From assembly GCA_025917655.1 (NCBI GenBank), contig CP084620.1, positions 682,001 through 746,000 on the forward strand: a stretch of DNA of 64,000 nucleotides. Direction: 5' to 3'. Source of the DNA: Chlorella sorokiniana. Its lineage: Eukaryota; Chlorophyta; Trebouxiophyceae; Chlorellales; Chlorellaceae. A model generated the notes under the pieces. The model worked only from the letters and a program-made list of their open reading frames with translations. It was not told where the DNA came from and searched no databases. Positions 24,101-35,510 of this stretch are shown here, piece by piece. The stretch's first letter is position 1. Each line of letters begins with the position of its first letter. The translations under genes and the position numbers were made by a program.

Positions 24101-26221
24101 CCAGGCCCAGCGTGCGCATCACGACGTCCACCCGCACAGAACCCTTGGAGGCGGAATACGCGGCTGCCATGAAGCTGCGAGCACGCATGAGGGCGCGCAG
24201 GTGAGCGGCGCTGTGAGGTGGTGCTGTGTGGGGTGAGGCTCCCTCAGCCCCAAGACTTGCCATAGCTGTGCACTGCTAAGCCTCACGCTCTGAGCCCATG
24301 GAAACGTGAGCGGCAAGGCCAGTGGCTGTGTGGCCCCGCCACGCACCCCCGCCCCAAACCCCACCTGGCCAGTTCCTCGTCTGGCTGGATGCCCAGCTCC
24401 TTCTCCTTTGCCTCCAGCAGTTCCAGCGTGTCTGCAAGGTGGGCATGTAGCACTCACACATCACATTGCAGTGAACAGCGAGCAAACAGAAAGCAGCGGC
24501 GAAGGGCATACTAAGAGGGCTGATGAGGCGGGGCTTCACAACACGCACACATGGGAAGAGGCGGCGGATCGCACCTCGCATGTTTCCTTGGCAGCGCGAA
24601 GCAAAGTCCAGCTGCAGCGCACAAGAGAGCACGCTGGGCAGTCAAGCACCAGCATACAGCTGCAAAACTGCCAGGGAAGCAAACAAGCCCATGGCCAGGG
24701 ACGCCTGCCCTGCGGCGCACCGTCTGCCTGACGGTCAGCTCGCCGAAGTGCTCGTCTGCAGCATGACGAGAAGCTAGTAAGGGTGCTTGCACTGTTGAAA
24801 GCCTGCAGCGATGACCCCCACCCAGACTCACGCACTTCATCCACCCATGACAGCCCCCCGCGCCGCCCAGCCACCCACCCAGCTGGCTGATGAAGGCTGC
24901 GCAGCGCTCTGGCACCAGATCCGTCAGAGGGTGCCCGTTGTAGGTCAGCTCATCCGCTGTGACCTGAAACGGACGAACCAGTAGGCGAATCGAGGGAGAG
25001 GACCACGGCTGGCAGATGCACAGCAGGCTGGCAGACACGAGCCTGTCAGCCGCGCGCGACTGCAGCGGCTGCCCGAATTGTAGCTGGCAGGCACAATACT
25101 CCTGCCTGCCTCACCCACCTTGAGGGTCTTCTCAAGGGTCAGCCGCCCGCCAGCGCCTTCATCAGCAGCGAGCGGCCAGCGCCGGGGGTGCCCAGCAGCA
25201 GCGTGAGCCGCCCCGGCTTCAGCACGCCGCTCACTTTGTCGATGATGGGCCATGGGCGCTGGTCCTTCCGCTTTGTTGGCTGCAGCGCCTGCAAGGCCAG
25301 CAAAGATAGAAGGGGAAGGAGGAGAAGGAGGGGGACTGTTCAGGCGGGGAGCCAGGAGTGCATGTCACGCTTTCATGCCAAAGTGCCAGTCGCAGCAGCA
25401 TCGCTTGAAGCGATCCCTGCCTTCGCACCGACTTCAGCTTCTGCAGGAAGCTGCGCTGGCCCGGCAGCTCCGGCTTGATGACCTGTGAGGATGGGCAGAG
25501 GCGATGCCAGCTGGCAGTGCAACAGGCATGCACATACAGGGACGCGGGCTGTGTCCACGATGGCACGCGTTCTTACAACTCCCCCACGTGCAGCACACAG
25601 TCGGCAGAACAATCTGCCACTTAGGCCTGGCCGCACCTGCATGCCGGTAACACTGAGGTTCTTGAACCTGACCTCGATGGACGCATTTGGGATTCCCGCC
25701 CTGCAAATTGAACTCGACAGTGGACACAATCAGGCAAGTAATGCCAGGGTGCTGTCGGGCTGCGTCATCCTCAGGAGTGTAGTGTAGCAGCAAGCCTCAC
25801 TTCTGAAGGCGGTCCGCGACCTTGGTAAAGAACCCGAGCTGCTCATCTTCTGGTGTCTTATACAGCTTTTGAAGCAGCGCATCTCGATCAGCGGTGGCCA
25901 GCCTACGGCCAGGGGGAGCGGCGGCTGAGGGCGGCACTTGGCGGCAGCCTCACATACCGATGACAGCGTGTAGCGGCCGCCGTGACCGCCTCTCCTCGAA
26001 TGCATGTTGGAGACACCTTGCACTCACCTGCGCAGCCGCACAGCCTTCCATCCTTTCGGACCAAGTACGAGCACGACTTTGCGTTCTTGCAGCTGGCGGG
26101 CGTAAATCTGCTCCAAGGCCGCCTTCTCGCCCTCCAGGCGGTCATCATCGCGAACAGTGGAGACGCTGGGCCGCTCCCAGGACCGGAAGGAGGACGCTGG
26201 GTCGAAGTCGAGGGCCGCCAT
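15101..26221 (-). CDS. Full-size PDR-type ABC transporter (ABCG subfamily)
   Basis: An 11-kb gene of some thirty short exons. ATG at 26221 ([18 protein letters not shown]). The first nucleotide-binding domain (about 25250-23050) has [20 protein letters not shown] as Walker A with Arg at the usual Lys, a signature [20 protein letters not shown], and Walker [11 protein letters not shown] then [14 protein letters not shown]. The first membrane domain spans about 22350-20770 (for example [20 protein letters not shown]). The second nucleotide-binding domain has GASGAGKTT near 19745, signature [20 protein letters not shown], Walker [14 protein letters not shown] and H-loop [11 protein letters not shown]. 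The second membrane domain ends in [16 protein letters not shown] and the family-typical terminal LNFQRR (stop 15101). Plant PDR proteins export lipids, terpenoids and xenobiotics at the plasma membrane; the substrate here is unknown. The linker [14 protein letters not shown] sits near 20560. Confidence 0.93.
15488..15534 (+). repeat. G/T-rich tract at a 3' splice site
   Basis: TGTGTG then runs of G up to twelve long. In the PDR transcript this is a C- and CA-rich tract ending directly at the CAG acceptor before the [14 protein letters not shown] exon, so it serves as the pyrimidine tract. Confidence 0.85.
16800..16846 (+). repeat. (GGT)n/(GT)n microsatellite in a PDR intron
   Basis: GGT units followed by GT units on the plus strand inside an intron of the PDR transporter. 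The RNA carries the complementary ACC/CA repeat. Confidence 0.85.
17897..17913 (+). repeat. C17 homopolymer followed by CCCA repeats in a PDR intron
   Basis: Seventeen C followed by CCCA/CACC units to about 17950. In the transcript this is a G-rich, G-quadruplex-capable tract downstream of a splice donor. Confidence 0.9.
19397..19439 (+). repeat. G-tract cluster at a PDR 3' splice site
   Basis: At least six runs of four to six G separated by one or two bases. On the transcribed strand it is a C-rich tract ending in TTCAG before the exon [18 protein letters not shown]. Confidence 0.85.
19887..19938 (+). repeat. GT repeat plus G-tract cluster in a PDR intron
   Basis: A (GT)n stretch runs into seven G-tracts of three to six bases. 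It is quadruplex-capable on the plus, non-transcript strand and lies just upstream of the Walker A exon of the second nucleotide-binding domain. Confidence 0.85.
22977..23017 (+). repeat. GT/G-rich tract beside a splice donor in a PDR intron
   Basis: (GT)n followed by G-runs of up to twelve. In the transcript the GTACGTA donor is followed at once by a C-rich, CA-rich intron start. Confidence 0.85.
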
Positions 26222-26691
26222 ATGTTCGTCCCTCTACTGCTTCAACAAACCGGCATAACGACCGCACAGAGAAATCCGCAAAAACAAACAAATCAACGGT
26301 GCAATGCTGAAAACCCTCGGGCACACCTAATCTGTGGCACCAGGTGGCGGTGCCTCACCAGTACGAACCCCCCTTCTTCCTACTCCTCGGAGGCTTGATT
26401 GGAACTGAAGGTATGATGCTGCCTTCATGAAACTTGCAGACCCTCCCTTGTTAACCCTCTGGCAGCAGCGACATGTGAACAGCACTTGCGCTCACATGAT
26501 GTATTGCGGGAGGACAGGAAGCCCAGGCCGGGCCACAACCCGCCAGCTGCAGCAAGCTGAAAATTGATGCTCGCCCCCATGCAGAAAAAATGCGCCACCA
26601 GCGTTGCATCGCTGAATGCGACTAGCGTCGCCAGAGACGTGCCGCCAGGCCGTCGTGAGTGGTAGGATTCCACCACCGAGGCCCCGGCCGC
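26222..26691. promoter_or_regulatory. Spacer between the TRP-like gene end and the PDR gene start
   Basis: This 470-base stretch is less GC-rich than the genes and has no convincing exon. It should contain the 3' UTR of the TRP-like channel gene and the promoter and 5' UTR of the PDR transporter. No named regulatory site is visible. Confidence 0.4.
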
Positions 26692-29600
26692 TCACTCCTC
26701 CGCCAGCCGCGCTGCTGCAGCCTCCTTAAGCAGCTGGCGGAGCTCTCTGACCTCCTGCTGCAGCGCAGCCAGCGCCTGGGAGATGTCTGTCCCTGGATCT
26801 TCCTCGCTGGCAGAATGCACGCCCTCCCCTGCAAACGGCTGGTGCAGAGATGCAGGTGGGAGGAGCGAGCCGTCGCCGGCTGAGCCACAAGCGGTGGCGG
26901 CTGCTCTGCGCGGCTCACCTCCCAGCAGCACGCGTTGGTGAGTGTCGGTCGAGGCAGCCACCTCCCTATGCCCCAGGTGAGCATCCAGCAAGGAGCCGCG
27001 CCAGCGGAGCGAAGACGGTGACGACGCCTGGCGCTGCAGCGGCGAATCAGGCTGGCGCGCCCTACGCGGCTGAGGCTGCCCAGGCGCGGGGCGAGGCGGG
27101 CTGCCGTGGATGGCGGCATCCGCAGCAGGGTTGGAGGCATTTGCTGCCCCTGCAGGCTCAGCAAATATACAACCATGACCAGCCTGTGAGCTATTGCACG
27201 CCCTCGAGTCATTCTGGCTTTCTCTCTCGTGCTCGTGCCTGCACGCAACCCCATCCCCGCCCCCGCATTGGTGCGCCCACCCTGCAGCCCCTCAACCTCG
27301 TCGTCCCCCAGGCTCCTCCACAGGCGGTCCAGGCGCACAGCGTCCAGGCGGGCCGGGTCGATGCGGCACGTGCACGTAGCAGGCGTGCATGCGGGGCCAC
27401 AACCAGTGCAGCAGGCTGCAGCAGGCGCAGAGGGAGGAAAGGGGGCGTGCGCAGGTGGTGCCGCATGCCAGCATGACCGCTGCTCTCACTACGCCCTGCT
27501 CCTCGAACCCAGGAGGGCAGCCAGGGGAGTCCCTCTGGGCAAGCAAGCGCATGTGTGGGTCCCTCACTCCCACCTTGGCACCGAGCCCTCCAGCTCATCT
27601 ATCGCCAGCGCCTTGCTCAGCAGCTGCCGCGCCGCCGCGTCCTGCGTCACCTGCAGCACGCGGCCGACAACCAGCAAGCTGGCGGGCCAGCCGGCATCGC
27701 ACACAGCGGCTGGGCGTGCGCCGGCAGGCTCAAGGGAGGCGCGCCTTTTGGAGGGTGTTCGTCATTAGCGAGATCAGCAGGGTCATCAGAACCTGCGCAG
27801 GCGCCAACAAAATGGCTACCTCACCCCCAAGGGCCGCCATCTCAGCCAGGAGTCGCTGGCCCCCTCCTTCCCTGGAGCTGCTCGGCTGCCTGGCCCCTGC
27901 ATCACCCCTGGCCCTGGCTGCTCCCTTCAGCCCCCCAAAAATCAGGCGGTGCTTGCCATGGTCAGCGTGAAGATGTAGGCCAGGCCCAGCAGGCAGGCAG
28001 CCAGCGGGTGGGCCACGTTGGGCCCGTAAAGCAGGGTGAGGTTGGGGTCGCCGGCGACCCAGGACACCTGAGTTGAAGGGGGAGGGCAGAGGCAGAAAGA
28101 AGTGGGTTTGGCGCAGGATGCTCGGACCGCTGTTCCCCACTGCATTTTGCACGGCCTGTTGTGCAATGAGACCCGCGGTAACAAAGGCGAGCCCTAGTGC
28201 AGTGCAGCACGCAGACTCTTGCATCAAGCGCCGAAACGCTCACCATGGTCACAAACGACCGGCCAAGCCCCGCAAACTCCTGCACAGCGCAGCAGCCAGT
28301 AGATGCGACCAGCAGTTTGCACCGACACCGTCGACCAGAGCATGCAGCAGCAGGCGGGGCCTGTCAGCTGCTCACCCTGTGGCCCTCGCCGCGGGCGGCA
28401 TCCGGTTGGAACAGCACCAGGAAGGCCGCCGCAAAGCCGCCCATCACCAGCGCCAGGAACAGCAGGTACCAGCGCATCTGTGGGGCAGCAGTGCTGGGTA
28501 GTGAAGGGGCTCACAGCACAGCCGGCACAAGCACAGTTGACCAGCACAAGCAGCACAGCCGGCAGCACGGCGTCGGGGGAAGGACCAGGCAGGAGCCCCT
28601 GCGGCAGGCAGCCACAGCGTGGTCGCAGCATGGGACCACAGCGCTCACGTCGTGCAGAACCTCCCGCAGGTCGTCCACGAACGCAAAGCGGGTGGCGGGG
28701 AAGAGGCGCGTGTAGAACTGGAGGCGCAGCAGCAGCAGCACGCTCTGCGCAGCGGCCGCCACTGGGATGACGAGAGCGGCGGCGGGCAGGCGGCCGAGGT
28801 ACAGGCTGGCAATCAGCACCTGCACACCTTGCAAAGCAGCGCGGCTGCTCAATGGAGGACTCGGCTGGGTACAGAGGGGTGTGAGAGAGGAACAAAGAAA
28901 ATAAAGGGGCTCCATCGAACAAACCTGCAGTGCGAGGCAGGGACCCGGTTGCACAAACCTGCAGCGCGTAGGTGGCCAGGCCCAGCAGCCGCCACGCGTC
29001 CAAGTAGCTGGCTCGGTAGGCGGCGGCGATGCACACCTCGATGTACAGGAAGGGCAGTACAGCGGCCAGGCCCAGCAGCTGGGCCGCCACCGCGACGCGG
29101 CCGTGCCAGGTGGCAAGCAGCCGCGGCAGCGGCAGGCGCTCGTCCCCACCTGGACAGGGGGCGCGCGCGCTGGCGGAGCCATCACAAGGTTTGACGCAAC
29201 AATTCAAAGCCCACAGCAGGGCAGCTGTGGATGCTGGAACAAGGCTGGGCTCTGCTGGGACGGCGACCCCTGCTCGCAACGTTTCATAGCCCTCGACCAG
29301 GGCGGCTCGCCTGCTGCGCCAGTGCAAAGGTCATGAAGGCAGCCAGCCAGAGCACGAAGAGGGCCAGCTCTGCCATCAGCAGGCGGCGGCAGAAGTGCCA
29401 CTTCCAGTCCACCACCGCCTGCACGGCGGGCAGCTGGAAGGTGGCGGCGCCGCAGCCGCCCGCCTGCCAGCGGCGCAGCAGTGGGCGCAGCAGGCCGCGC
29501 CCCGCCGGCGCCGCTGCGTCGCGCACGCTGACAACGTAGGCTGACACCGGGATCTCGGAGCACCATATCTCGCCCTCCGCCCTGCTGCCCCGGCCGCGCC

Positions 29601-30086
29601 GCTCAGCAGCCTCGGGGCACGGCCCCAGCTCCGCACGCCAAGCGGCCTCGTAATCTGGGAGCTCGGCTGCGGCAGCCCCATAGTGGCGATCTTGTCGTCG
29701 CCCAGGCGCCCAAGCACCAGCTTGTCCTGCACCAACATGAATGGTTTGAAACAAGCAGCATCGAGCGGCCGACCTGTAGGGCAGGCTGGGTGGGGTCGGG
29801 CCTCTGGCCAGGTTCGGCCAGCAAGCCAGAAGCTGCCAGGCGAGCCAGGAACACAAACCATGGTCTGGCCCCCAGGGCCCCCCGCGCACCGGCAGCGTGA
29901 AGTCGGCCACGTGCTGCACGCCGCTGCGCTGCAGCGTGGCGATGACTGTGCCCGGGAGGAGCGGATGAGCTCCTGCACGCTGGGGCCCCCTTTTGCGGGC
30001 ATGTCCACCACATGGGACCACAGCTCGCCCCGCCGCTCGTCGCCCAGCAGCGCCGCCGCCTGCTCCGAGGTGCCGGCGCCCGCCAT
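26692..30086 (-). CDS. TRP-like cation channel protein
   Basis: A multi-exon minus-strand gene with an ATG at 30086 (MAGAGTSEQAAALLGDERRG). A cytosolic N-terminal region leads to six hydrophobic segments: VDWKWHFCRRLLMAELALFV (S1), LLGLAAVLPFLYIEV (S2), helices in RLPAAALVIPVAAAAQSVLL, then RWYLLFLALVMGGFAAAFLV (S5-like), a pore-loop-like piece EFAGLGRSFVTMVSWVAGDP, and a final helix ending LAPAQVLMTLLISLMTNTLQ (S6-like). The order aromatic helix, EF--LG-SF-TM---GD, then LLISLM-N is typical of TRP and polycystin-like channels. The tail has LDRLWRSLGDDEVEGLQGG and a coiled coil (ALAALQQEVRELRQLLKEAA) before the stop at 26692. One base is apparently missing near 29678, before ELPDYEAAWRAELGP. 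Ion selectivity and location are unknown. Upstream exons cannot be excluded. Confidence 0.7.
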
Positions 30087-30769
30087 AAGGGGACGGCTGC
30101 CGGCGGTGCGCGAGTGCCAGCAAGCGGCTCCCAGTTGAGGTTTGAAATGGAGGGCTTCTCAGCACTCCAGGCTTCCCAGCAGCGCGTCCAAGGGAGGGTG
30201 GGCGAGTTGCTAGCCTTGGCAGCTGGGTGAAACAAGGCTCAGCCGAACCAGGACAAGACCTTGGACAGCAGGCTAGTGGGTTGCCATTTGGCACTACCCA
30301 TTTCAAGGGTTGGCGGGGGCACGGCTGCCTTGACATGCTTGAGAAAGCATACACTTCACTGGATGAGAGTCTGCTTTGGGCGCGCCTGTGACGTTGGTGA
30401 ATCCCTGGATGCAGCTACTCACACCTCTGTCGAGCCCCTGCAGCCGCCGCCGCCGTGCACAGCATGTTGATGCCTGCGCAGTTGAAACTTGCAAGATGTT
30501 GAGGGCTGCGATCCGAGGCAGTCGCTAGCTTCACATCCACGGCGCTCGATGGCAAAGTTCAGCTGCCTCACGCCCGACATCCGCGTAGTTTAAACTGACA
30601 AGTCCAGATGCTTTCCAGAACCGCCTGGCTCACTCCTCACATCCCGATGGCACCCGCCTGATCATGCCTCTTGCAACCCCATCACCCTGCGCACCTCACC
30701 CAAATCCATCTATTGTTTGGTTCTAGCGCCTCAGGGGCGCCACCGGCCGTCTCCTACGCGGGCCTGGGG
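30087..30769. promoter_or_regulatory. Divergent intergenic region between the channel gene and the DUF506 gene
   Basis: About 680 bases of lower GC with no convincing coding segment between two divergent starts. It probably holds both promoters. No TATA-like or other motif can be assigned with confidence. Confidence 0.4.
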
Positions 30770-32239
30770 ATGCGCGTGCACTCCGTGAGCTTTGTCGACC
30801 CTCCCAGCATGGCGATGGAGTCTAGCCCCACGGATCTTTTGTTCCCGATGGAGGCTGAGGAGCCCAAGGCGACTCCGCTCCCACACCACATGACGGCTGC
30901 AGCGGCCGCTGACACCCTGTATCAGTTGGAGCGCTTGCTTCTGCCTGAGAACGATACTGAGATGATGGTGAGATTTGCCGCGATGGTTGCAGCGAGCATG
31001 CAACATGCATTCGATCGCTCGTTCCCAGACCCCGTCTGCTAATCCTGCAAGCACCACCATCAACAACTCTGGACATTTTCAATGCACATGACGGCGCGCA
31101 CTTCCCTGTATCGGCACTGGCCTGCCAAGGCCACGACCTCCCTCTGTCGCTGCTGCCGCCGCCGCTGCCGCTTGAACCCTCCGCCGCCGCCGCCGCCGCT
31201 TGAACCTTCCGCCGCCGCCGCTGTCGCCCTGCTGCAGCTGGCGCGCCATGTGGAGCTGGCCGCGGGCGGGGCCCACCGCGTGGACCCCACCAAGTTGTGC
31301 CAGGTGCTGCAGCGCCTGGGCTACTCGGCCAAGCTGCACGAGTCGACGGCGCCGCTGCACCGCTTCAAGCGCGGCGTCGTGCACCAATACGTCGCGGTCT
31401 GCCTGCCCAGTGAGTGCGCACCGCGGGGCTCCTCGCCCCAGCCTTTCTCATTCGTTCTGGCTGCTGTTCATACCTGGTAGCGCTTGCAAGGCCCAGCGGG
31501 GCCGGTGGAGTTGCCTCTCGGCTGAGCATGCCGCTGCAGTTCGAGTTCTCGTCCAATGCTTGGCACCCACTCTTTCTGCTCGCAGACACCAGCGCCACGG
31601 GGCTGGCCACCTACGTGGTGGAGCCCAACTTCCGGGACAGCTTCTGCGTGGCGCACCCCACGCCCCGCTTCTCCGCCGTGCTGGAGGGCCTGCCGTCCGC
31701 TGTGGTGGCCGAACGGGTGAGCCATCCCTTGCTTCATGCCTGCCTTGTCGTCCCTAGATCCGCTTGCTACTGCGATGCCCGTTGTTTGTGCACCGGGGTG
31801 TGGCAGGTAAAGCAACAAGTATGAAGCGATGAGTTGTGTGGGCGTCGAGCCTGGCAGCAGTGGCTGTCGTGCCGGCTTGCTCGCTGGTGGCCCTGACCTG
31901 TTGGGTCCTTGATTTCTGACAGGACTGCTCTTGCTGCCCTGGCACGGATAGGTCCTGAAACCCTGAAACACAGTGCTCTTGCTGCCCGGGCTGCAGGCGT
32001 GCTTCCACCGCGCGGTGACCATCCTGTGCCGCGAGATGGCCCTGTCCTTCACCGACCAGGGTGAGGACCTGCCGCCGTGGCGCACAGCCCAGGCGCTGCT
32101 CAGCCGCTGGCACCTGTCGTGCGGCACAGCAAGCGGGCCCGGAGAGTGCAGCGCGTGGGCGCACCGCGGCGCCGCCGGGCAGGGCGCCGCCGCCGACCTC
32201 TTTGGTGCCAAGCTCCTGCCGGCCTTTGGCGCCGACTGA
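30770..32239 (+). CDS. DUF506 / PDDEXK-like family protein
   Basis: Four exons. Exon 1 starts at the ATG 30770 (MRVHSVSFVDPPSMAMESS) and ends at 30967. Exon 2 (from about 31237) gives LARHVELAAGGAHRVD, LCQVLQRLGYSAKLHES and GVVHQYVAVCLP. Exon 3 (about 31588-31718) has TYVVEPNFRDSFCVAHPTP and VLEGLPSAVVAER. Exon 4 (about 31998-32239) has ACFHRAVTILCREMALSFTD and EDLPPWRTAQALLSRWH. The pattern (V)(D/E)-NFRD-F--A-PTP---VL--LP, then DLPPWR, is the signature of the plant DUF506 family, whose fold is related to PD-(D/E)XK nucleases but whose activity is mostly unproven. Some land-plant members act in root-hair calcium signalling. No frame disruption is visible here. A CCG repeat lies upstream of exon 2. 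Confidence 0.85.
31168..31222 (+). repeat. Imperfect tandem (CCG)n-containing repeat
   Basis: Two copies of about 29 bases, each a CCG run followed by CTTGAACC(C/T)TC, lie just upstream of exon 2 of the DUF506 gene. They are probably intronic. If translated they would give Pro-rich or Arg/Cys-rich peptides. Confidence 0.75.
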
Positions 32240-33124
32240 GGCGCTGGCAGGCTGAGAGACGATGAAACAGCGGGCTGTCCAGGCACAGCGTCACAGCCGC
32301 CGCAGTGCAGCGTGCACCGCTGCCGCCTGGCCCCGCTACGCCAACCCACCGACAACAGGAGAACACCAAGACAAGACAGCATGCACGCACCCATCCGGCC
32401 GGCCGGCCACACCCCCACCCGACGACGAGCGACAAGGCGCTGAAACGCGCTCAGCCGGCCGACCACCCGCCCCCACCCTCCATCTCCCGCCACACAAGCC
32501 CTCTGCTGGAGCCCTCGCATGCCCGGGCCCCGCTGGGAGGTGTGGAGGGGCATGAACAAGACCAAGACCCAGTCAAGCCCCCAACCTGCCCATCTCCCAA
32601 CGCCACCGCCGCCACCCACCAACCCCCTGAACCGCGATTGCCGCCACGACTCCGACTGACCCCTCATGGTAGCCTTCCCGCCAGCCGCAGCCCACTGAAG
32701 CACCGGCGCAGCTGGCGGGCCGCAGCTGCCTCACCACTCGCGGCTTTCCAAAAAAGAAAATTGAGCCTTTGTTTTCCATCGAAGCAGGCAGCACTCTACA
32801 GGGGATTCGAAAGCTCCTGTTCAGCCCGGCCCTTGCCATTGCAGGCGGCTCCGCTCCTCCCCAGCGGTTAAAGCCCTCCATGCGAGGGCGGCTCCTGGTC
32901 AGCAGGCCTTAATCCGTTCTGGTTGAACTTAAACAATGGTCCTTGAAATGACTCTCACAGATGCTCTGCCAATGCATGTAACACTCGACAGCTCCGCAAG
33001 CCTTGAACAGAGAAGGCATGCCACGCACGCATGGCGGGCTGCCCAGGGAATTGCAGTTTGTGCTGGGCAAGATGCCAGGATTAGTCAGAGCTAGGCATGG
33101 GAAGCTTCCAGCTTGACGCCACTG
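32240..33124. other. Convergent 3' region, no gene recognised
   Basis: About 880 bases lie between the stops of the DUF506 gene (+) and the hydrolase gene (-). Open frames exist on both strands because of the high GC, but they are Pro/His/Arg-rich with no motif. A TGTAA at about 32978 is too far from the DUF506 stop to assign. Confidence 0.45.
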
Positions 33125-35338
33125 TTACTCAGCGCCCGCAGCCTGCTCCTGCTGCGCTGGCCGAGCGACCTTGTCAGCTGCTGTCGGCGGCAGCTGTGCG
33201 GGCTCCAGGCCGTACACAAACTGCCGCACCGTCGGCCAGTACTGCGCTCGGTCAGTGTCGTATGCATCCAGGTGCCGTCCAGCTGCACGAGGGAGGCAGG
33301 AGCGAGACTGCTTGCGAACCGCAAGCCAGGGCCGAGCCACGACAATGTGCCAGTAGGGCCGCCAAGTGGTTTGCGGCCCTGTTTGAGGGGAAACCAGCAG
33401 CACCCGTTCCATTTCAACCCCCAATCATCTCCTCAGCCCTGCCCATTTGCATCATGAGCAACACCCAGGACCCACTGGGGAAGTAGGTGATGGACCAGGG
33501 GGCGGCAGGGTGCAGGCGGTACAGCTCCTCCATCTGGTGCGGCGGCAACATCTCGTCCTGCTCTCATGTACCGCAAACCGGTGGAAAGCAAGCAACTTTA
33601 GCAGCACAGCCAGCTGCAGGTTGCAGGACGGCCTGATCCTCCAGCCCAGGACTGGCTAGTGGGTGCAATTGCTGCGGCAGGGGTCGGGACCCATTGCCGT
33701 GATAACACCCGCCGCCCCACCCAACCTTAAGCCAACCCTCAGCCTCACTCCGCCTAAACCACAGCCTTGTCATGCACCCAACCCCCACCTGCAGCGATGA
33801 CAGGAAGAGGATGGGCAGGTCTGTGAGACTCGCCAGGCGGGCACCAGTGTCCCAGCGGTTGCGCACCAGCCAATTGAAGAGCCTGTGCGGATATGGGAGC
33901 ACAACAAGCATTAAGAAACCTCCAACTGCAATGGCCAGGCATGCATGGCACTCCCTTCCTTGGCCACCCCGTCGGGCCCCTGCTGCCGTCCCCACTCGCC
34001 ATTCTGGGCCCTTCTAAATCCCCCCCCCCCCCACCCACACACACGGGCCTCCTCCCCTTCCCCAAAATCCACGCACCTGCCAGGGCCCACCAGAGGTCGC
34101 AGCAGGGGCAGCGTGTGAGGCACCAGGTCCACAATACGAGTGAAGGTGTTCTCCAGCACAAGGCCCGCCACGCGACAGCGTGCCGCCAACGCCGCATGCG
34201 CCGCCACCGCGCCGCCCAGCGAGCGCCCAAAGAGCACCACGCGGCGGGGGTCCACATCAGCACGATGCAACAAGTGATCCACAGCGCACTCAGCGTCCAG
34301 TTGGAGGCCCTGCAGCGGTGACGGGGGCGCGCGGGGAGGGGCGGCGGCGACGCGAGCAGGCAGTAAGTGCGGCGGGACTGCGGGGGAGACAAGACAGCAG
34401 AAAGCGCTCTTGACCTGCTTCAGCATGTCGGAGTGTCCAGATCCGCAGACCGTTAAAGCATGGCAGGCAGGCGGGCAGCAGAGAGCATGTGGCGCACCCG
34501 CTCACTGGGCGTGCCCTCGCTGCGGCCGTATCCTCGGTACGACAGGATGAAGGCGTTGCAGTCCAGGAAGCGGGTCAGGGCCTGCATGAAGTGCAGCCTG
34601 CGGCAGAGGCAGCGCGCATCTGCTTTGAGCTTGGCGGCTGGAGCCGCACAGGGAGGCGCCACACGTCAGCGCCTTGTGCAGCTCTGAAACAACGCACCCC
34701 TGACAGAGGTTTGCCTCCCCGCGCCATCACTCTGGGGCTGCAAATCCCGCGCGCCGCGGCCCCACCTGTAGGCCATGTTGCCCGCGTTCTCCTGGAAGAA
34801 GACGACGGTGGGCGCCGCGCGCCGCTGCGCCGCGTCCCAGTGCGCGGGCCACATGTACCAGGCGTGCAGGCGCAGGCCGTCGGGCGTGGTCAGCCACACG
34901 TCCTCGTAGCCCATGCCCCACTGGTCGGGGTGTAGGGGTACTCGTTGGGCATGCCGGGCAGCCGCGGGACGTATATCTGCGAACACCCACACGTAAATAA
35001 TCAGTAGATCTGCCGGGCAGCGGGACCGGCGGCACCAGAGCCGCTTGGTCGGGGTCGCACACAAGAAAGAGCGGGCCGCGCAGCGCGACAAAAGCTGATC
35101 GACTGAAAGCCAAAGGTCTGGCCAATAATGATGGGGCATGGATCCGGCTGCTCACAATCTTTTCCTGGAAGAAGTAGAGCAAGCCCACGGCCAAGCCCGC
35201 CATTCCGCCAACCTGCACAGGGCAGCGCCATTGTCTCTGCAACCCTGCCGACGACGTGGCAGCAAGAAGAGAAGGCAGCGCTGACCAGACGGGACTCACT
35301 GCGGCCGCGGCTCGCGTCAAGAGCTTCAGCCAATCCAT
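33125..35338 (-). CDS. Alpha/beta hydrolase, ABHD13/BEM46/WAV2 type
   Basis: ATG at 35338 (MDWLKLLTRAAAA), then a signal-anchor helix VGGMAGLAVGLLYFFQEKI and the family-typical YVPRLPGMPNEYPYTP. After a one-base gap come DQWGMGYEDVWLTTPDG, VVFFQENAGNMAYR, FILSYRGYGRSEGTPSE and AVDHLLHRADVDPRRVVLFG. The nucleophile elbow is GRSLGG (catalytic Ser), followed by GLVLENTFTRI, LTDLPILFLSSLQDEMLPP (acid residue region) and GRHLDAYD (catalytic His). Stop at 33125. The length and single N-terminal anchor match ABHD13/BEM46 proteins, membrane-tethered serine hydrolases of unclear substrate; the Arabidopsis member WAV2 affects root bending. The missing base lies in a G run at 34927-34930 on the plus strand. 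Confidence 0.9.
34020..34032 (+). repeat. C13 homopolymer in a hydrolase-gene intron
   Basis: Thirteen C followed by CACCCACACACA on the plus strand, so G-rich in the transcript and close to the splice donor of the intron after the LLRPLVGPG exon. Confidence 0.85.
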
Positions 35339-35510
35339 CGCGGCAGCTGCACAGCCAGGCCTGTGCAGCAGGGGCGGCAAGCAGAGGGCGGCGACGTTGG
35401 CTCTTGGGTTAGCATAACAGCATGTTGCAAAGAACAATATGCCATACAGCCTCACCAACACCTATTCCCCGACACGGGGAAGCCCGCTTGTTGCAGGCGA
35501 GGTCAGCAGA

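Noticed and set aside
15101-26221. Two half-size ABCG transporters instead of one full-size protein
   Set aside because: The second half has no own start, a linker ([14 protein letters not shown]) connects the halves, and the order NBD-TMD-NBD-TMD with terminal LNFQRR is that of one PDR protein.
31468-32703. A 411-codon minus-strand open frame
   Set aside because: It is antisense to the DUF506 exons, whose conserved motifs and splice sites are clear on the plus strand.
32240-33124. Pro/His-rich open frames as a cell-wall-type protein gene
   Set aside because: Frames on both strands are open but contain no signal peptide, no regular repeat unit and no splice pattern. Treated as 3' UTR and spacer.
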